A stretch of DNA of 64,000 nucleotides, taken from the NCBI GenBank assembly GCA_025175895.1, contig JAKLTH010000227.1:248001-312000 (forward strand), in the 5' to 3' direction. The stretch is from Wurfbainia villosa. Its lineage: Eukaryota > Streptophyta > Magnoliopsida > Zingiberales > Zingiberaceae. Numbering within the stretch: the first letter of the stretch is position 1; each line of letters begins with the position of its first letter. The notes beneath the pieces are model-generated. The model saw only the letters and a program-made list of their open reading frames with translations, ran no database searches and was not told where the DNA came from. The position numbers were made by a program, and so were the translations under genes. Shown piece by piece: positions 23,552 to 33,813 of this stretch.

Positions 23552-26500
23552 GTCTGTCTATAGTTCTGTGTGATCAATGTTAATCTGTAAATCAGATTCC
23601 TTATATTATGCTGCAGATTGCATTGAGGCGAGAAAAGATGGGGCAAACAGCCCCTTTCTGGAGGTTTTCTGCTGCTTCTTACCCAGACCTTGATGGTAGC
23701 ATACCTGCTAAACCTCTTCGAAGTACTCCAGCTCCAGAATTCAATGGGAATTCACAGCAGTCTGCTGGGGTTAGTGATCAGATAGAAATTTTAGTTCCCT
23801 GATTTTCCTCATTCCTTCATCTGAATTCTGCAAGGCCTCACTCTTTATCTGGAAAAGATAGTGTCCGCATGTATTGATAGTGTTGTCTCTGCAGAACAGT
23901 TATGCTAACAGGACCTTCTTAGATTTTATGTTATGAAACAAAAGGGACAGGATAATAGTAGGAAACATTTAAGAGGAACTATTGATCATTTGGTTATATA
24001 AATGTGAAGGAACTAAACATGAATCATATTACCTTACACTTTTATCTTAAAAAATGTACAAAAGGTTTAATGCATACATCATCATCATTATCAAACCATG
24101 TTAGTTCCGTATATTTGGAGCTGGATACATGGATTTTATATATTTTTGAATTTTGTTTGATCCTTCTTTCCATTTTTTTGGTGGCTTTTGGTTATTAAAA
24201 TGGCTAGTTCATCTATAGATCAATTGTCAATGTATAATGCCATTTTTACATGCTATATAGCTTCTTTGATTCTGCTTTTTTTTTTTTCTTTTTCTTTTTC
24301 TTTTCTTTTTTGCCAATTTTGACAAGAGATAAAAAGATACATAACTACAACATCAAGAAAAGCATATGCTTTTGCACAAGCAAAACACACACACACACAC
24401 ACACACAAAGAAGAAAAAGGGGGGAAAAATCACTTGTTGCCTTCAATGGATGAAATTACATACACAATATGTTCTTGTAGGTATGAAGTGAATCATTAAC
24501 TTCTTGCTTATGTGTTCTATTTATTCATTGTTTTCTCCTTTTTATAATACCAAAATCTTCATTGTGTTTGATTTTGCTAAGGGAGATGTTTATCCAGTGG
24601 AACCTTACGAAGGTTTCTTGGTGAATCAAGTTCTTGATGCACACTGGGGAGTTCTTGACGAGGATGATGTGCGTACTCTTTCTCTTCTTTAATCTTCCTA
24701 ATGGGCTGATTAGTCTTCTAGAAAACTGATTTGTGGAAAATGGTCAAGATGTTTGTATGCTGTGAAATATTCATAGACAACGATTTTGATTGCATTTAAA
24801 GTATTTTAGAAGAACATAAAATTTCTTGGCATTTTCATTTCTTCCAAGTTAGTATATTTGTCGTTGTTGCATATTTTCTGTAAGTAGTCATTAAAAAGTT
24901 GCCTATCAGTGGTCCATGTGATTGCATGCCTATGTAATTCTTCACCTTAATCTTATTCCTGCATATACATACAAAAAGAGCAGTTTGGTGCACAAAGCTC
25001 CTGCTATGCGGGTTCCCGATGAAGGATCCATTGTACGCAGTCTTATCTTGCTTTGCAAGAGACTGTTTTCAGAACTTGAACCCGTGACCTTTAGGTCACA
25101 AGGCAGCAACCTTACCGTTGCGCCAAGGCTCCCCTTATTAGCAATCTTACGGATGCACATTTTCTTAACTTGGTCACTGATATCAAGTTAACTTATTAGC
25201 AATCCAAGTTAATGACTTCAGGCATAAACTGGATTAGAAGAAGATGTATTGTGACTTACCTCTATATTTTAATAAATAAGAAACAGTAGACAAAAATATG
25301 TATTTAAACAGTTGTTCTGTGCTTGTAAACCATGAAGAATTCTATTGTTTCAGTTTCCTGCATTGTTCTAGTTATTTGAACATTATGCATATTAATTGAT
25401 TAAGTTGTGATCATCAGGTCATTTATGAAATGGTTTTATCATGGGAATTCTACATCATACTAGGACTTTTTCCAAGTCTAACTCAAACTGACCTACTTAG
25501 TATTATATGGTAAGAAAACATAATTCCAAATCAAAGCCAATCAAAATGTTACAGAAAGGTAGTTTGGTATGAATGCTTGGTCAACCAATTTGCAGTATTT
25601 GTCAATGGATGTTCTGTTTTTGCACACTCTTGATCTGTGGTTATTGCAGAATTTCTGAATTTTAATTACTGTTGATTTTCTGTGGTCCAGTCAACTGGTC
25701 TATGTTCACACACTTTATCCATTCTTGTAAATGATGTTCCTGGTGTGCTTAACATGGTAACTGGCGTGTTTGCTCGCAGAGGTTACAATATTCAGGTTTT
25801 TTTTTTTACCCAGGTCTTCATATATGTAATCTTTAGATTTTATTGGCATTTAATGGTTACTTTCATTTCCAGAGCCTTGCTGTTGGTCCTGCAGAAGAGG
25901 AAGGTATTTCTCGCATCACCACTGTTGTTCCTGGAACTGATGAGTCTATTGGGAAGTTAGTACAACAGCTCTACAAGCTTATTGATGTTCATGGGGTATG
26001 AGTACAAACTTGTTTATGCAAACTATATGCTTATACCAATTCTTTGATTATGTTTCTTGTGCATTTATCAGGTCCATGATATAACCCATTTACCTTTTGC
26101 TGAAAGAGAACTTATGCTTATAAAGGTTGCTGTAAATACTACTGCAAGGAGAGACATATTAGATATTGCTGATATTTTCAGAGCCAAAGCTGTTGACGTA
26201 TCTGATCATACAATTACGCTTCAGGTAATCATTTACATTTCTTGGGCTGACACAATTTTCTAATTGTATGGCGTAGAAGGATCCATATAGCCGACTCCAC
26301 CTAGTGGGATAAAACTTTGTTGTTGTTGTACATAATTTTCCAATTGCACACCACATCCCATGAACATCTTATCTCATAACTTATGCCACTATTATCACCT
26401 TGCATCACATGGCTAGTGAATAAACCTACAAATATCTACCACAACCAAGTCAAACAGAAATTACTCAAATCATGAAATAGGGTTAGCATCCTACCTCAAA

Positions 26501-28827
26501 ATGCAATTCTCTCATTCTAGAGTGAATTCACATGAAACTGTTATAGTTCATTGTTGATCTGAATACATCTGTCACGATACACCACTCCTTGATTTCACAC
26601 ATCAACAGAATATAATTTCACATCACATTGACCATCAGTATAAACAAATCAGAGTTAGTCACATGATATCAAAAATGATTTCAGCTCCCATCTATATGTT
26701 CCCACATCAACCAGTTTTTTATGACGCTTAGCATTTCACCTTCTTCCATTGGTTATCAGCACCTGGATATGAACCTAAACTATTTCAATCAATCCATAAA
26801 TAAAATTTTCGATTCAATTAAATTCTTTATCATGATATGTATATTTCTGTTATGGGCATTTATCCACTATGCTGTAACTATAGTGGGTTATGTGCATTGT
26901 GCATCAGATGCATGGTGCTTTTAAATGTTTGGAATTGTGTTTCATGTCTCTATACGTGGACTTCTGAGTATGCTGCAACCATATAGTGTTTCCAAGTTTT
27001 GCAGCAATTTCCTCTGCTACTTATTAGACTATAGTTTTCCCTCAATAAAATTAGGAACCTTATATATACATTACAATTTATTTTTTTTCATTTGTTGACC
27101 CTCTGTTGTATTTGGTCAGAACAGATTATTATTTCTTAACTATTATTTCCTAAGAATTATTGTCATAGGCTACTCCATTCGACTGCAGAGATGACTTGGA
27201 TATGAGATCAACAAGTTCTAGATACCGTACATATTTAAAATATCCTTCATTTTCTATAACTCCATCATCGCCGGGAGACATTGGTGGCCGCTACCATCGG
27301 CCGGTGCTGATGTCCGCCGACGGCCACGGGTCGGTGTCGATGTCCGTCGGGGGCCGTTGCTCGTCGTTGTTGGCCGCTCAGCAAACCACCATCGCCACCG
27401 TCTCCGACCATCTCTCGTCAGCGACCACCTTTGCCATCATTGTAATGGACACCAAACAAAAGAATGTAATCACTCTTGTAATCAAAGATTACATATAATT
27501 TTTTGATCAAATATGATAATATAATCAAGATTACATTACATTAAATTACAAGCTTGATTATATTACGTCCTACCAAATGTAGTCTAAGTGGACAAGGGTC
27601 AATTCTCGGAGAGGTCATAACTCTGAGCTATCGATCAACCCTTTCCTTTGCATTTGCCATCTTGATTTCTGATTTATCTCCACCTGTAGGAGAGTCGGAG
27701 AGGGCTGCTAATGTGGCGATTCTATATTTTTTTTTATATCTACTGCATTCAGAATAATTTACCTATTTTGAGCTTGTGATATTCAATGTAAGGATGTCAT
27801 CTGTACCTCTCATTGGCTTTTAGTATCCTGGATTTGATGCGACAATATCTGTATTTGATTCAGCTGACTGGAGATTTGGACAAGATGGTCGCACTGCAAA
27901 GATTGTTAGAACCTTATGGGATCTGTGAGGTTTGTTTACAGTCTTCATTTTAGATCAAAATTTTCTTTTATATAAATAAAATTTAATTTGTTATATTTTT
28001 CTTTTTTCTTGTAGCTTTTGCAGTTCTTGACTTGATCATACACTCTCTAGTTTCTTTTATATAGAGTTGATATTTTTCGCTGTATGGTTGCATGACAAGC
28101 TTGATTCTCCTGATATCTTCTTATTTTACAACTTTCTTGACTACTTTTTATTTTTATATATATTCCTTTTTTGGCTTCACATTGTATCCCCGCATGCCAA
28201 ATTAAGAACTATTTGTAGGTTTCTTAAGTAATGCCCATCTAGTCAATAATTTAGATTTTCTATGATGCAAAAGGTTGGAATCCGCCAACCTAGCGGCCCC
28301 TATTAGTCCACCCCCGGACCATCGTAAGAGAGGTAAATCACAGTAGGTCTTTGGCCCTTGAGATTAATAACTAGCGCATGGAGGGACGGTACCCTCGCAT
28401 TTGCGAGGGATTGATCCGTTGTCCTATGATGCAATGTCTGCATGCCCTAGTCACTAGGTCCTTCTGAACAATGTCACATGGTGATTTAATATCCTCTTCC
28501 AATTGCGGGCAGACAACTATTAACACAATGCATCCAAAATCGGATTGGACCTTTGGATTCTTTATCTGAAGTAACCAGTGACAAAATGTATTGCAAAGAA
28601 GTGCAAAACCTAAAAGTTTATCTAAGCCAAATTTGAGCTATCAATTGTGATGCAAATTCAACAGAACTCATTTAGGTTCCGACTTGCAGTTCCTATTTTG
28701 CTTTCTTCATGTAAAAATTGAACCTTTTTCTCAATTTTTTCAGGTGGCACGAACTGGCCGCGTTGCTTTGATCAGAGAGTCAGGGGTGGATTCCAAGTAT
28801 CTGCGCGGCTATTCCCTGCCACTTTGA
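20125..28827 (+). CDS. Acetolactate synthase regulatory (small) subunit, plastid, 12 exons
   Basis: This is the regulatory subunit of acetohydroxyacid synthase, the first shared step of Val/Leu/Ile synthesis in plastids. It activates the catalytic subunit and confers feedback inhibition by branched-chain amino acids. Exons: 20125-20363, 21696-21909, 22479-22562, 23230-23298, 23403-23486, 23617-23769, 24582-24668, 25691-25795, 25873-25995, 26072-26224, 27864-27929 and 28744-28827. They total 1461 nt and 486 residues, all in phase. The first 75 residues or so are a Ser/Arg-rich transit peptide with a VCAVQ motif. Two repeated ACT-domain units follow, each with a VFARRGYNI motif ([20 protein letters not shown]; then [19 protein letters not shown]), and each with ERELMLIK and ARTG motifs. 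The C-terminus is YLRGYSLPL. The duplicated architecture is typical of the plant form. Intron 2 uses a GC donor (TTGAAG|GCAAGT). Intron 10 (26225-27863) is the longest and holds repeat material. Confidence 0.97.
22192..22396 (+). mobile_element. Full-length Au-type SINE with perfect 19 bp target duplication
   Basis: The element body (about 22211-22377) starts AAGGGAGCCATGACACAATG. It carries a box B (GGTTCAAATTC, 22264-22274), a CTTGC motif plus an A-run, and ends CGGGAGCTTCGTGCACCGGG followed by a short tail. It lies between identical copies of TTACTTGTTTTACCTAGTT at 22192-22210 and 22378-22396. The perfect duplication indicates a fairly young insertion in intron 2 of the acetolactate synthase subunit gene, in the sense direction. 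Confidence 0.9.
23518..23560 (+). repeat. (TC)n/(TGTC)n microsatellite in an intron
   Basis: About 15 TC dinucleotides are followed by three TGTC units, inside the intron 23487-23616. The run lies close upstream of the acceptor and adds to its pyrimidine tract. Confidence 0.9.
24384..24408 (+). repeat. (CA)n microsatellite
   Basis: About 12 CA dinucleotides lie in the intron 23770-24581, after a T-rich stretch at 24278-24310. Confidence 0.9.
24979..25133 (-). mobile_element. Au-type SINE, full length, antisense
   Basis: On the minus strand the copy starts GGGAGCCTTGGCGCAACGGT (box A region), contains GGTCACGGGTTCAAGTTCTG (box B), and ends in a GTGCACCAAACTGC-like 3' end. It is closer to the family consensus than the other antisense copy. 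It lies in intron 7 (24669-25690) of the acetolactate synthase subunit gene. No clear target duplication was found. Confidence 0.88.
26275..26330 (+). mobile_element. 3' end of an RTE-type LINE, (TTG)n tail
   Basis: A block with CCGACTCCACCTAGTGGG, then ATAAAACTTTG and TTGTTGTTGT, matches the common 3' terminus of plant RTE elements. Only this terminal segment is recognisable. It lies in intron 10 of the acetolactate synthase subunit gene. Confidence 0.55.
27180..27590. other. GC-rich island plus AT-rich palindromic tail in intron 10
   Basis: Bases about 27270-27420 are unusually GC-rich (GGCCGCTACCATCGGCCGG, repeated CGACGG/CGTCGG). They are followed by an AT-rich stretch with repeated AATCAAGATTACAT-like motifs (27440-27590). 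The contrast with the intron suggests an inserted element, perhaps a non-autonomous DNA transposon with captured sequence. No terminal repeat or target duplication could be fixed. Confidence 0.35.
28261..28433 (+). repeat. Dispersed repeat family A, copy 1
   Basis: This segment of about 173 bp starts TATGATGCAAAAGGTTGGAA and ends GTTGTCCTATGATGCA. It aligns along its length with 53139-53312 (+) and, inverted, 54261-54438. Shared blocks include TTAATAACTA, ACGGTACCCTCGCATTT-like and TTGATCCGTTGTCCTAT. It lies in the last intron of the acetolactate synthase subunit gene. I cannot assign it to a named family. Confidence 0.75.
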
Positions 28828-30103
28828 TCGGGCTTTCTTTCCTGAAATTGAAATATCATCGAATTGGTTGCTTGCGTCTCTCGTTGCCTTTTATTTGGAA
28901 GCTAAATAACCCAAAGTGCGAAATGGGATGCTCGGCTGTGAGTAGACTTACCAGCTGTTGGAGGAGCAATCTGTTATGTAAACTTTCAGCTGCTGTTAAT
29001 AAATTTCTTGAATACGTACGTATTCAATTTTTCCAATTTTTTTTTTTCATTCATTGAAAGATGCACTTGAGTGTGGGAATCGAATCGATGTGTGTTTCAC
29101 CGTCGCGTGTAGGATATCTTTCCGTGATTACCAAGGAAGCAAGTCAAGACAAAGTTTGCTTAACTAATGAATCAAATCAAGATATTCTTAAAAGCAAGGT
29201 GTTTCCTATGTTAAAGTATTAGTTGAATAAAATAATGCATGATAAAAAGCTTACTTAGGTGTTATTTCTAAAGAAACAGCGAAGGGGAATATTTTCAATT
29301 TTATTCTCTTTTTTTTTTTTGCCCTAGCAAGTGTTTTCATGTTTTTGCCCGATCTTGAACTCAAACTTTATTTCATAAATTTATATTTTAAACATTTTCT
29401 ATGTTTTTAAACACTCGACTTTTAAAAATTAAAATTTCCGACAAATTCGGAATATCTTTATTTAATTTCTCAATCTCATTCTTTTCCTTCCCATTTTCCC
29501 CTTTCTCGGTATAAAATTGGCACTAACTATATAAATGTAGTAATCAATTACTAGAGTCAGACTTCTACAATTTTACTGCAATTAATATGTTATAATTGAT
29601 AATAATTACCGAACACAATATATATACTGATCTAATTCAGTACTACAATTCTGATTAGATAATTATTTTCAAAAATAGAATTATCAGATCAGATCATAAA
29701 TTCATATTAAGGAATTAAAATAACTGACAATAGGAGTTTCTGCAAGAATCACAAATTCATCTTCCCATCATAGCTTTGCTGTTCTTCCATGATATGGCAA
29801 CAGGAAACGGAGAACAAACCAATCACCTGAAGGGAATAATACATATCGCGCGCACACACATGAGAGAACTAACAAAACTCAACTACTAGGTTCTTTATAT
29901 TGCAAAAATAACATGAGTGCAGGCTGCAATAATTACTTAGCAGAGCTAGATTTTTCAAGATGTGTAAAATGTGGGAGAAATAATACTCATCTAAGATGCT
30001 TTGAGACAACTAGACATTCTATGTAAGACTAGTGATGCATGTTGTTTTCCACCTTTACTACATACTGCTAATATGGATTTCCTCTTCGCCGCCCATCAAA
30101 CTT
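28828..30103. other. 3'UTR and intergenic region
   Basis: The first 250 bases or so should be the 3'UTR of the acetolactate synthase subunit (AATAAA-like signal near 29000). The rest is AT-rich, with no open frame or repeat I can identify, up to the kinase pseudogene. Confidence 0.45.
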
Positions 30104-31098
30104 CTACGTCGCAGCAATAATTTCATCTGAACTTTTGACATCTATATTTGGAGGTAGCCAAAAAGCATCAGAATGAGTAGAAAAATGACACTTCTCGCAG
30201 ATTGCCTGCAGAAGCTGGTAAACTTCAAACATGGAAGGCCTCTCCTTGAGGCCTGAGAGAGCACAGGAACAAGCAACTTTCAAGAACTAAAGCAGCTCAC
30301 TATCATTGCCCTTCCCAATCAAGGATCTGTCAATTGCATCCAGGAAGAATAGAGTTGTTTGAGAGGAAAGCAACCCACTCCACTAAGCTACCATGAAAGT
30401 TTTCTGAAGCCTTGGATACTTGAGTTGGTTTTTCACCAGTGATCAACTCAAGAAGCACTACACCAAAGCTGTAAACCTCGCCCTTTGGTGTTGCAAATAG
30501 TGTGCAAGCGCACTCAGAGGCTACATAGCCCAGATCCCCAAACTCACCATTCACAAAAGTGTTGAGATGTGTATCAATGGGATTCATCAGCCTTGCAAGC
30601 CCAAAATTGGATATTTTGGGTTCATAGTCTTTGTCCAGGAGTATACATTTAGAACTAATATTTCGGTGAAGAATGCAAGGATTACAGCTGTGGTGAAGTC
30701 AAGCTATTCGTTTTGCTCCTCCAATACTAGTTTTCAGTCTTGTTGGCCACTCCATAATTATCCTCTGTGAAGCAGACTCATGCAACTGATCATAGAGAGT
30801 TCCGTTGGGCATGCACTTATACACCAAGAGCCTCTCCCTTTTGGCAACACGATAGCCCAGAAAGGGAACCGAGTTCTGATGTTGTAGTGTTGCCATCTCT
30901 GATACAAACTGCTTTTCGGATTGCTCTGACTCCTGCAATCTTTTGATTGCAAAGTGTTGTTGGGAAGTGAAGCGTTGCCTTGTACACAGTCCCTATTCTA
31001 CCTGTACCAATTATGTTATCTTTGCTGAAATTATTAGTTGCTGCCATGAGATCTCTCAACTTCATTTTGAACACTGATTTCTCAAACATAGACACCTA
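30104..31098 (-). pseudogene. BIR1-like LRR receptor kinase pseudogene (kinase part only)
   Basis: Intact genes of this family encode membrane receptor (pseudo)kinases related to Arabidopsis BIR1/At5g48380, which act with BAK1 in immune and cell-death signalling. Conserved pieces are VSMFEKSVFKMKL, LMAATNNFSKDNIIGTGR, ERLLVYKCMPNGTLYDQLHE, FGLARLMNPIDTHL, GEVYSFGVVLLELITGE and a C-terminal KERPSMFEVYQLL. Defects: a frameshift after the glycine-rich loop (about 30940-31010); an in-frame TGA replacing Trp just after AKRIA (near 30699); another one-base shift near 30331 (ILPG/CN*); and a TAG in place of a Gln near 30293. The signal peptide, LRR ectodomain and membrane segment are absent. The left part begins exactly at a splice-acceptor-like TTGCAG (31099-31104). 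This suggests a surviving last exon of a once intact gene rather than a retrocopy. No intact copy is in the window. Confidence 0.88.
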
Positions 31099-31713
31099 AC
31101 TGCAAGAAAAAGGTTTGTCCTCAGGCTACAAATATAAAAATGAGAAAGAAAGAGGGCAAGTTATATTATATCTTAGCAAACTTAGAAAAAAAGTTGGTTC
31201 ATAAAAAAATGAAAGTGCACGTAGCTCACCTTCAGGAAGAACCAAATGAACCTCTGCCATTCTATAGATAATACATGAAAGAGAAAAAAAGAGCAAGAAA
31301 CAGCTTTCTTGAACATGTGAATTCAAACAATTAAGATGTCAATTTGTATCACAAGGCACCAAGCAACAAAACCAGGATTTCAAGTTTTCAAAGAGCTGTA
31401 TTACACTAGAAAAGCAACTTTCATGGATAACAGTTGTATCGAAGGGCATCAACAAAATACTGGAATATTAAGAAAACTGAAAACTCCCATGAGTCTGACT
31501 TGATGTTCAAAGAACATTTTTTTTGCAGCTTGTCATTTGAAGTTGGTGTTTGATAAAATACAACCTTAAGACCATGTCAGTCAATGATAAACACACACAT
31601 TAATACAGATAGATAAATCTTATGCCTATGCAGATAAGTCAGCTAACATATGGCACCCAGTAGGTTAGAAAGCCAGTCGTTAAAAGAAATCATGATCATT
31701 GTAACTTTCTTCA
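31099..31713. other. Spacer without recognisable gene
   Basis: AT-rich sequence lies between the kinase pseudogene and the FRIGIDA-like exon. I searched it for the missing upstream exons of the kinase gene and saw none. Part of it is presumably the FRIGIDA-like 3'UTR. Confidence 0.4.
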
Positions 31714-32154
31714 TTAGTGTGAATAGGCAGTCTGGTATTGAACCTGGTAACCATTTCCATAGCACGGGGTATGCATTGGGGAGATGGTGTATGGAGCAGA
31801 TCCCAGCACTGTAGGATGATGATTTTCAGTGGCATGGATATACAACCTATCATAAGGATATCGGAACCTCTCATGGCTATCATATGGTTGTACAAACCTA
31901 TGAGAGGGTGTTCGGTCTAACCTTTTGTCAAGCATGCCGGTAACACAAGGATTGTAAATACTGCCAGCTGCAAGAGGCTTCTTGGACTGTGGCTTTGCAG
32001 CTTCAGTAACTCTCCTCTTGTCAGCCTTTGCTTTCTCCATCTGTATAATACGCTTCTGAAGTGGATCAATAGGGTATTGCTCCTCAAGCTTATGCTCCTC
32101 GATGCATTTGATGACAGCTCCAAGAGCAGATAACTCACGTTCATTTATTTCATT
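31714..32154 (-). CDS. FRIGIDA-like protein, C-terminal exon only
   Basis: An open stretch of 147 codons (146 residues plus stop) follows a plausible acceptor (CTATTTCGAG|, 32155-32164). It contains ELSALGAVIKCIEEHKLEEQ and YPIDPLQKRI followed by a Lys-rich segment EKAKADKRRVTEAAKPQSKK, hallmarks of the FRIGIDA family C-terminal region. A Tyr/His/Pro-rich tail ends in YQTAYSH. FRIGIDA-family proteins are usually 400-600 residues and act with flowering-time chromatin complexes. The long coiled-coil N-terminal exon expected just upstream is not found between 32155 and 32870, although a TATA box and 5'UTR-like sequence are there. The frame has no stop or frameshift, so it may be a recently truncated gene, a short expressed form with an unrecognised first exon, or a relic. 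I see no good ATG in the exon's own frame upstream of the core. Confidence 0.6.
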   Translation of the reverse strand, partial: NEINERELSALGAVIKCIEEHKLEEQYPIDPLQKRIIQMEKAKADKRRVTEAAKPQSKKPLAAGSIYNPCVTGMLDKRLDRTPSHRFVQPYDSHERFRYPYDRLYIHATENHHPTVLGSAPYTISPMHTPCYGNGYQVQYQTAYSH

Positions 32155-32870
32155 CTCGAAATAGATCAAAGTGAATGAAGTTCATGCTTATAATGCAAAC
32201 AAACAGTTGGCAGCAATTATAGTCTAACATAATAAAAAAGAGAATTTTAGTGAAGCAGCAAAACTACAGCAGGCAGGTTGACTAACTGGTATAAAAAAAA
32301 CTAGGCCTTTTTTTATTTCAAGTAAGAAATCATCCACTAAAGCGAGCATCATAAAGCAGTGCTAAGTGATCAACCTGGTCATTAAATATAAATCATGTCT
32401 GGAAAAGTTAAAGAACAAAAACAACTGACGTAGTATAGTTTCTATTGTGGACAGACGAGATTAAAACCCTGAAAGATCGATCATATGAACAAGATAATGC
32501 GAGGAACAAATGAGAAAGAAGAGAGAAAAAAGAACAAACACAAGCACCCCTAAGATTGACGCAACCATTAGGGTTTCAGTCAACTCTTTGTCAAACCCTA
32601 GAGACTATACAGCAACTGAAAAACCAATCTCGAACCTCGAAACCCGAACTCCAGAAACCAAAATGGAAGAACTGGAGTTTCCCTCAACACACACAGCGGA
32701 TTAGGGGAGCAATCCGACAACAATCAACAAACGGTCCGAAAAAGGACCAATCCAAGAATCTAAAGAAAGAATGCGAAGGGAAACCGGCGGGAGGACCATC
32801 CGAAGCCTCCCGTCGAAAATGACCGATGCGTCATGAACAAGCGAACGAAAAAGAGGATGCATCGTCCCCT

Positions 32871-32877
32871 TTATATA
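32871..32877 (-). promoter_or_regulatory. TATA box, minus strand
   Basis: On the minus strand the sequence reads CTCTATATAAAGGGG. It is followed by 5'UTR-like sequence from about 32845 downwards. It is well placed to transcribe towards the FRIGIDA-like exon at 31714-32154. Confidence 0.5.
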
Positions 32878-32969
32878 GAGCGGAGGCTTTAACAAAGCGG
32901 AGTCGACGGTGGGATAGAGACCGTCGATATATCCATCGACGGCGTCGATGACCGATGAGTTAAAAAGTA

Positions 32970-32998
<29 letters not shown>
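32970..32998. repeat. (TA)n microsatellite
   Basis: About 14 uninterrupted TA units lie upstream of the minus-strand TATA box at 32871. Confidence 0.9.
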
Positions 32999-33000
<2 letters not shown>

Positions 33001-33303
33001 AAATGACAAAAAGGGTCTATTTTGTCGAGACGATTATTAAAAGTAATTATAATATAAACGGTTGTTTAATTTAAAATATAGTAAACATTGTTGAACGTCT
33101 GGCATATTTAAAGAAAAATTTACATTAATTTGTTTCGTATGTTTTTTCGTTCTTGATTTTCCTTTAATTTTCATCCAAAGAAATTACATTATTTTAAAAT
33201 GTAGACCAGAGAAAAAAGAGAGAAAAAAAAAGAGAAATATATAAAAGCCTGATCTGAACATTTTTCCATTACGCTGTCTGTTTGTATAATTGCTTAGGAA
33301 GAT

Positions 33304-33635
33304 TTCGGCGATTTACTAAACAGTGCACGTGAAGTTTAGAATTATTCAAACAGCGTCTCATATTTTCATATTTATCAAATAGCATACTTAATTCTCTTTT
33401 TATCTCTCTCGCCGAACAAATCTGTACCATTGTAGTATTGGAATTTATAATTCTAGCATCATTATAGTGCTGAAATTTGAATTCCCAATGTCACGTTTAG
33501 ATGATTCGGAATTTCTATTATTGTGCTGGTTTGTTTGACAGAAGAGGTAAAAATGAAATTAAGTACGTTATTTGATAAATATAAAAGTATGAGACAATTT
33601 TAAACTTCACGTACGCTGTTTGATAAATCGCCGAA
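33304..33635. mobile_element. MITE with long terminal inverted repeats (about 80 bp)
   Basis: The left end TTCGGCGATTTACTAAACAG and the right end (inverted) TTCGGCGATTTATCAAACAG match, and similarity continues for about 80 bases: ACGTGAAGTTTA, then GTCTCATA, then ATATTTATCAAATA, then GTACTTAATT-like on both sides. The left arm has an extra run of about 10 bases near 33345-33355. The interior is short, with no coding capacity. An AAGAT motif near both ends may be part of the target duplication, but its boundary is not exact. Long TIRs with little interior fit a Mutator- or foldback-like MITE. It lies between the FRIGIDA-like promoter and the cytochrome b5 3' end. Confidence 0.85.
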
Positions 33636-33813
33636 CAAGATTCTCATAGCAATAAACCATTCACTGCTTCAAAAAAGTCACTAGAAACAGAACACTTGAT
33701 GAACCAAATCAACTACATCATCAAGATTCTTTACTCTCGATATAATTCAATTATTATCGACCAAATATAAAAAGATCAAGTAGCCAAAGTGAAATCTTCC
33801 AATTGACTGGCCA

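Noticed and set aside
23518..23560. Microsatellites considered as possible CRISPR or satellite structure
   Set aside because: Simple dinucleotide and tetranucleotide repeats; no spacers, as expected in a plant genome.
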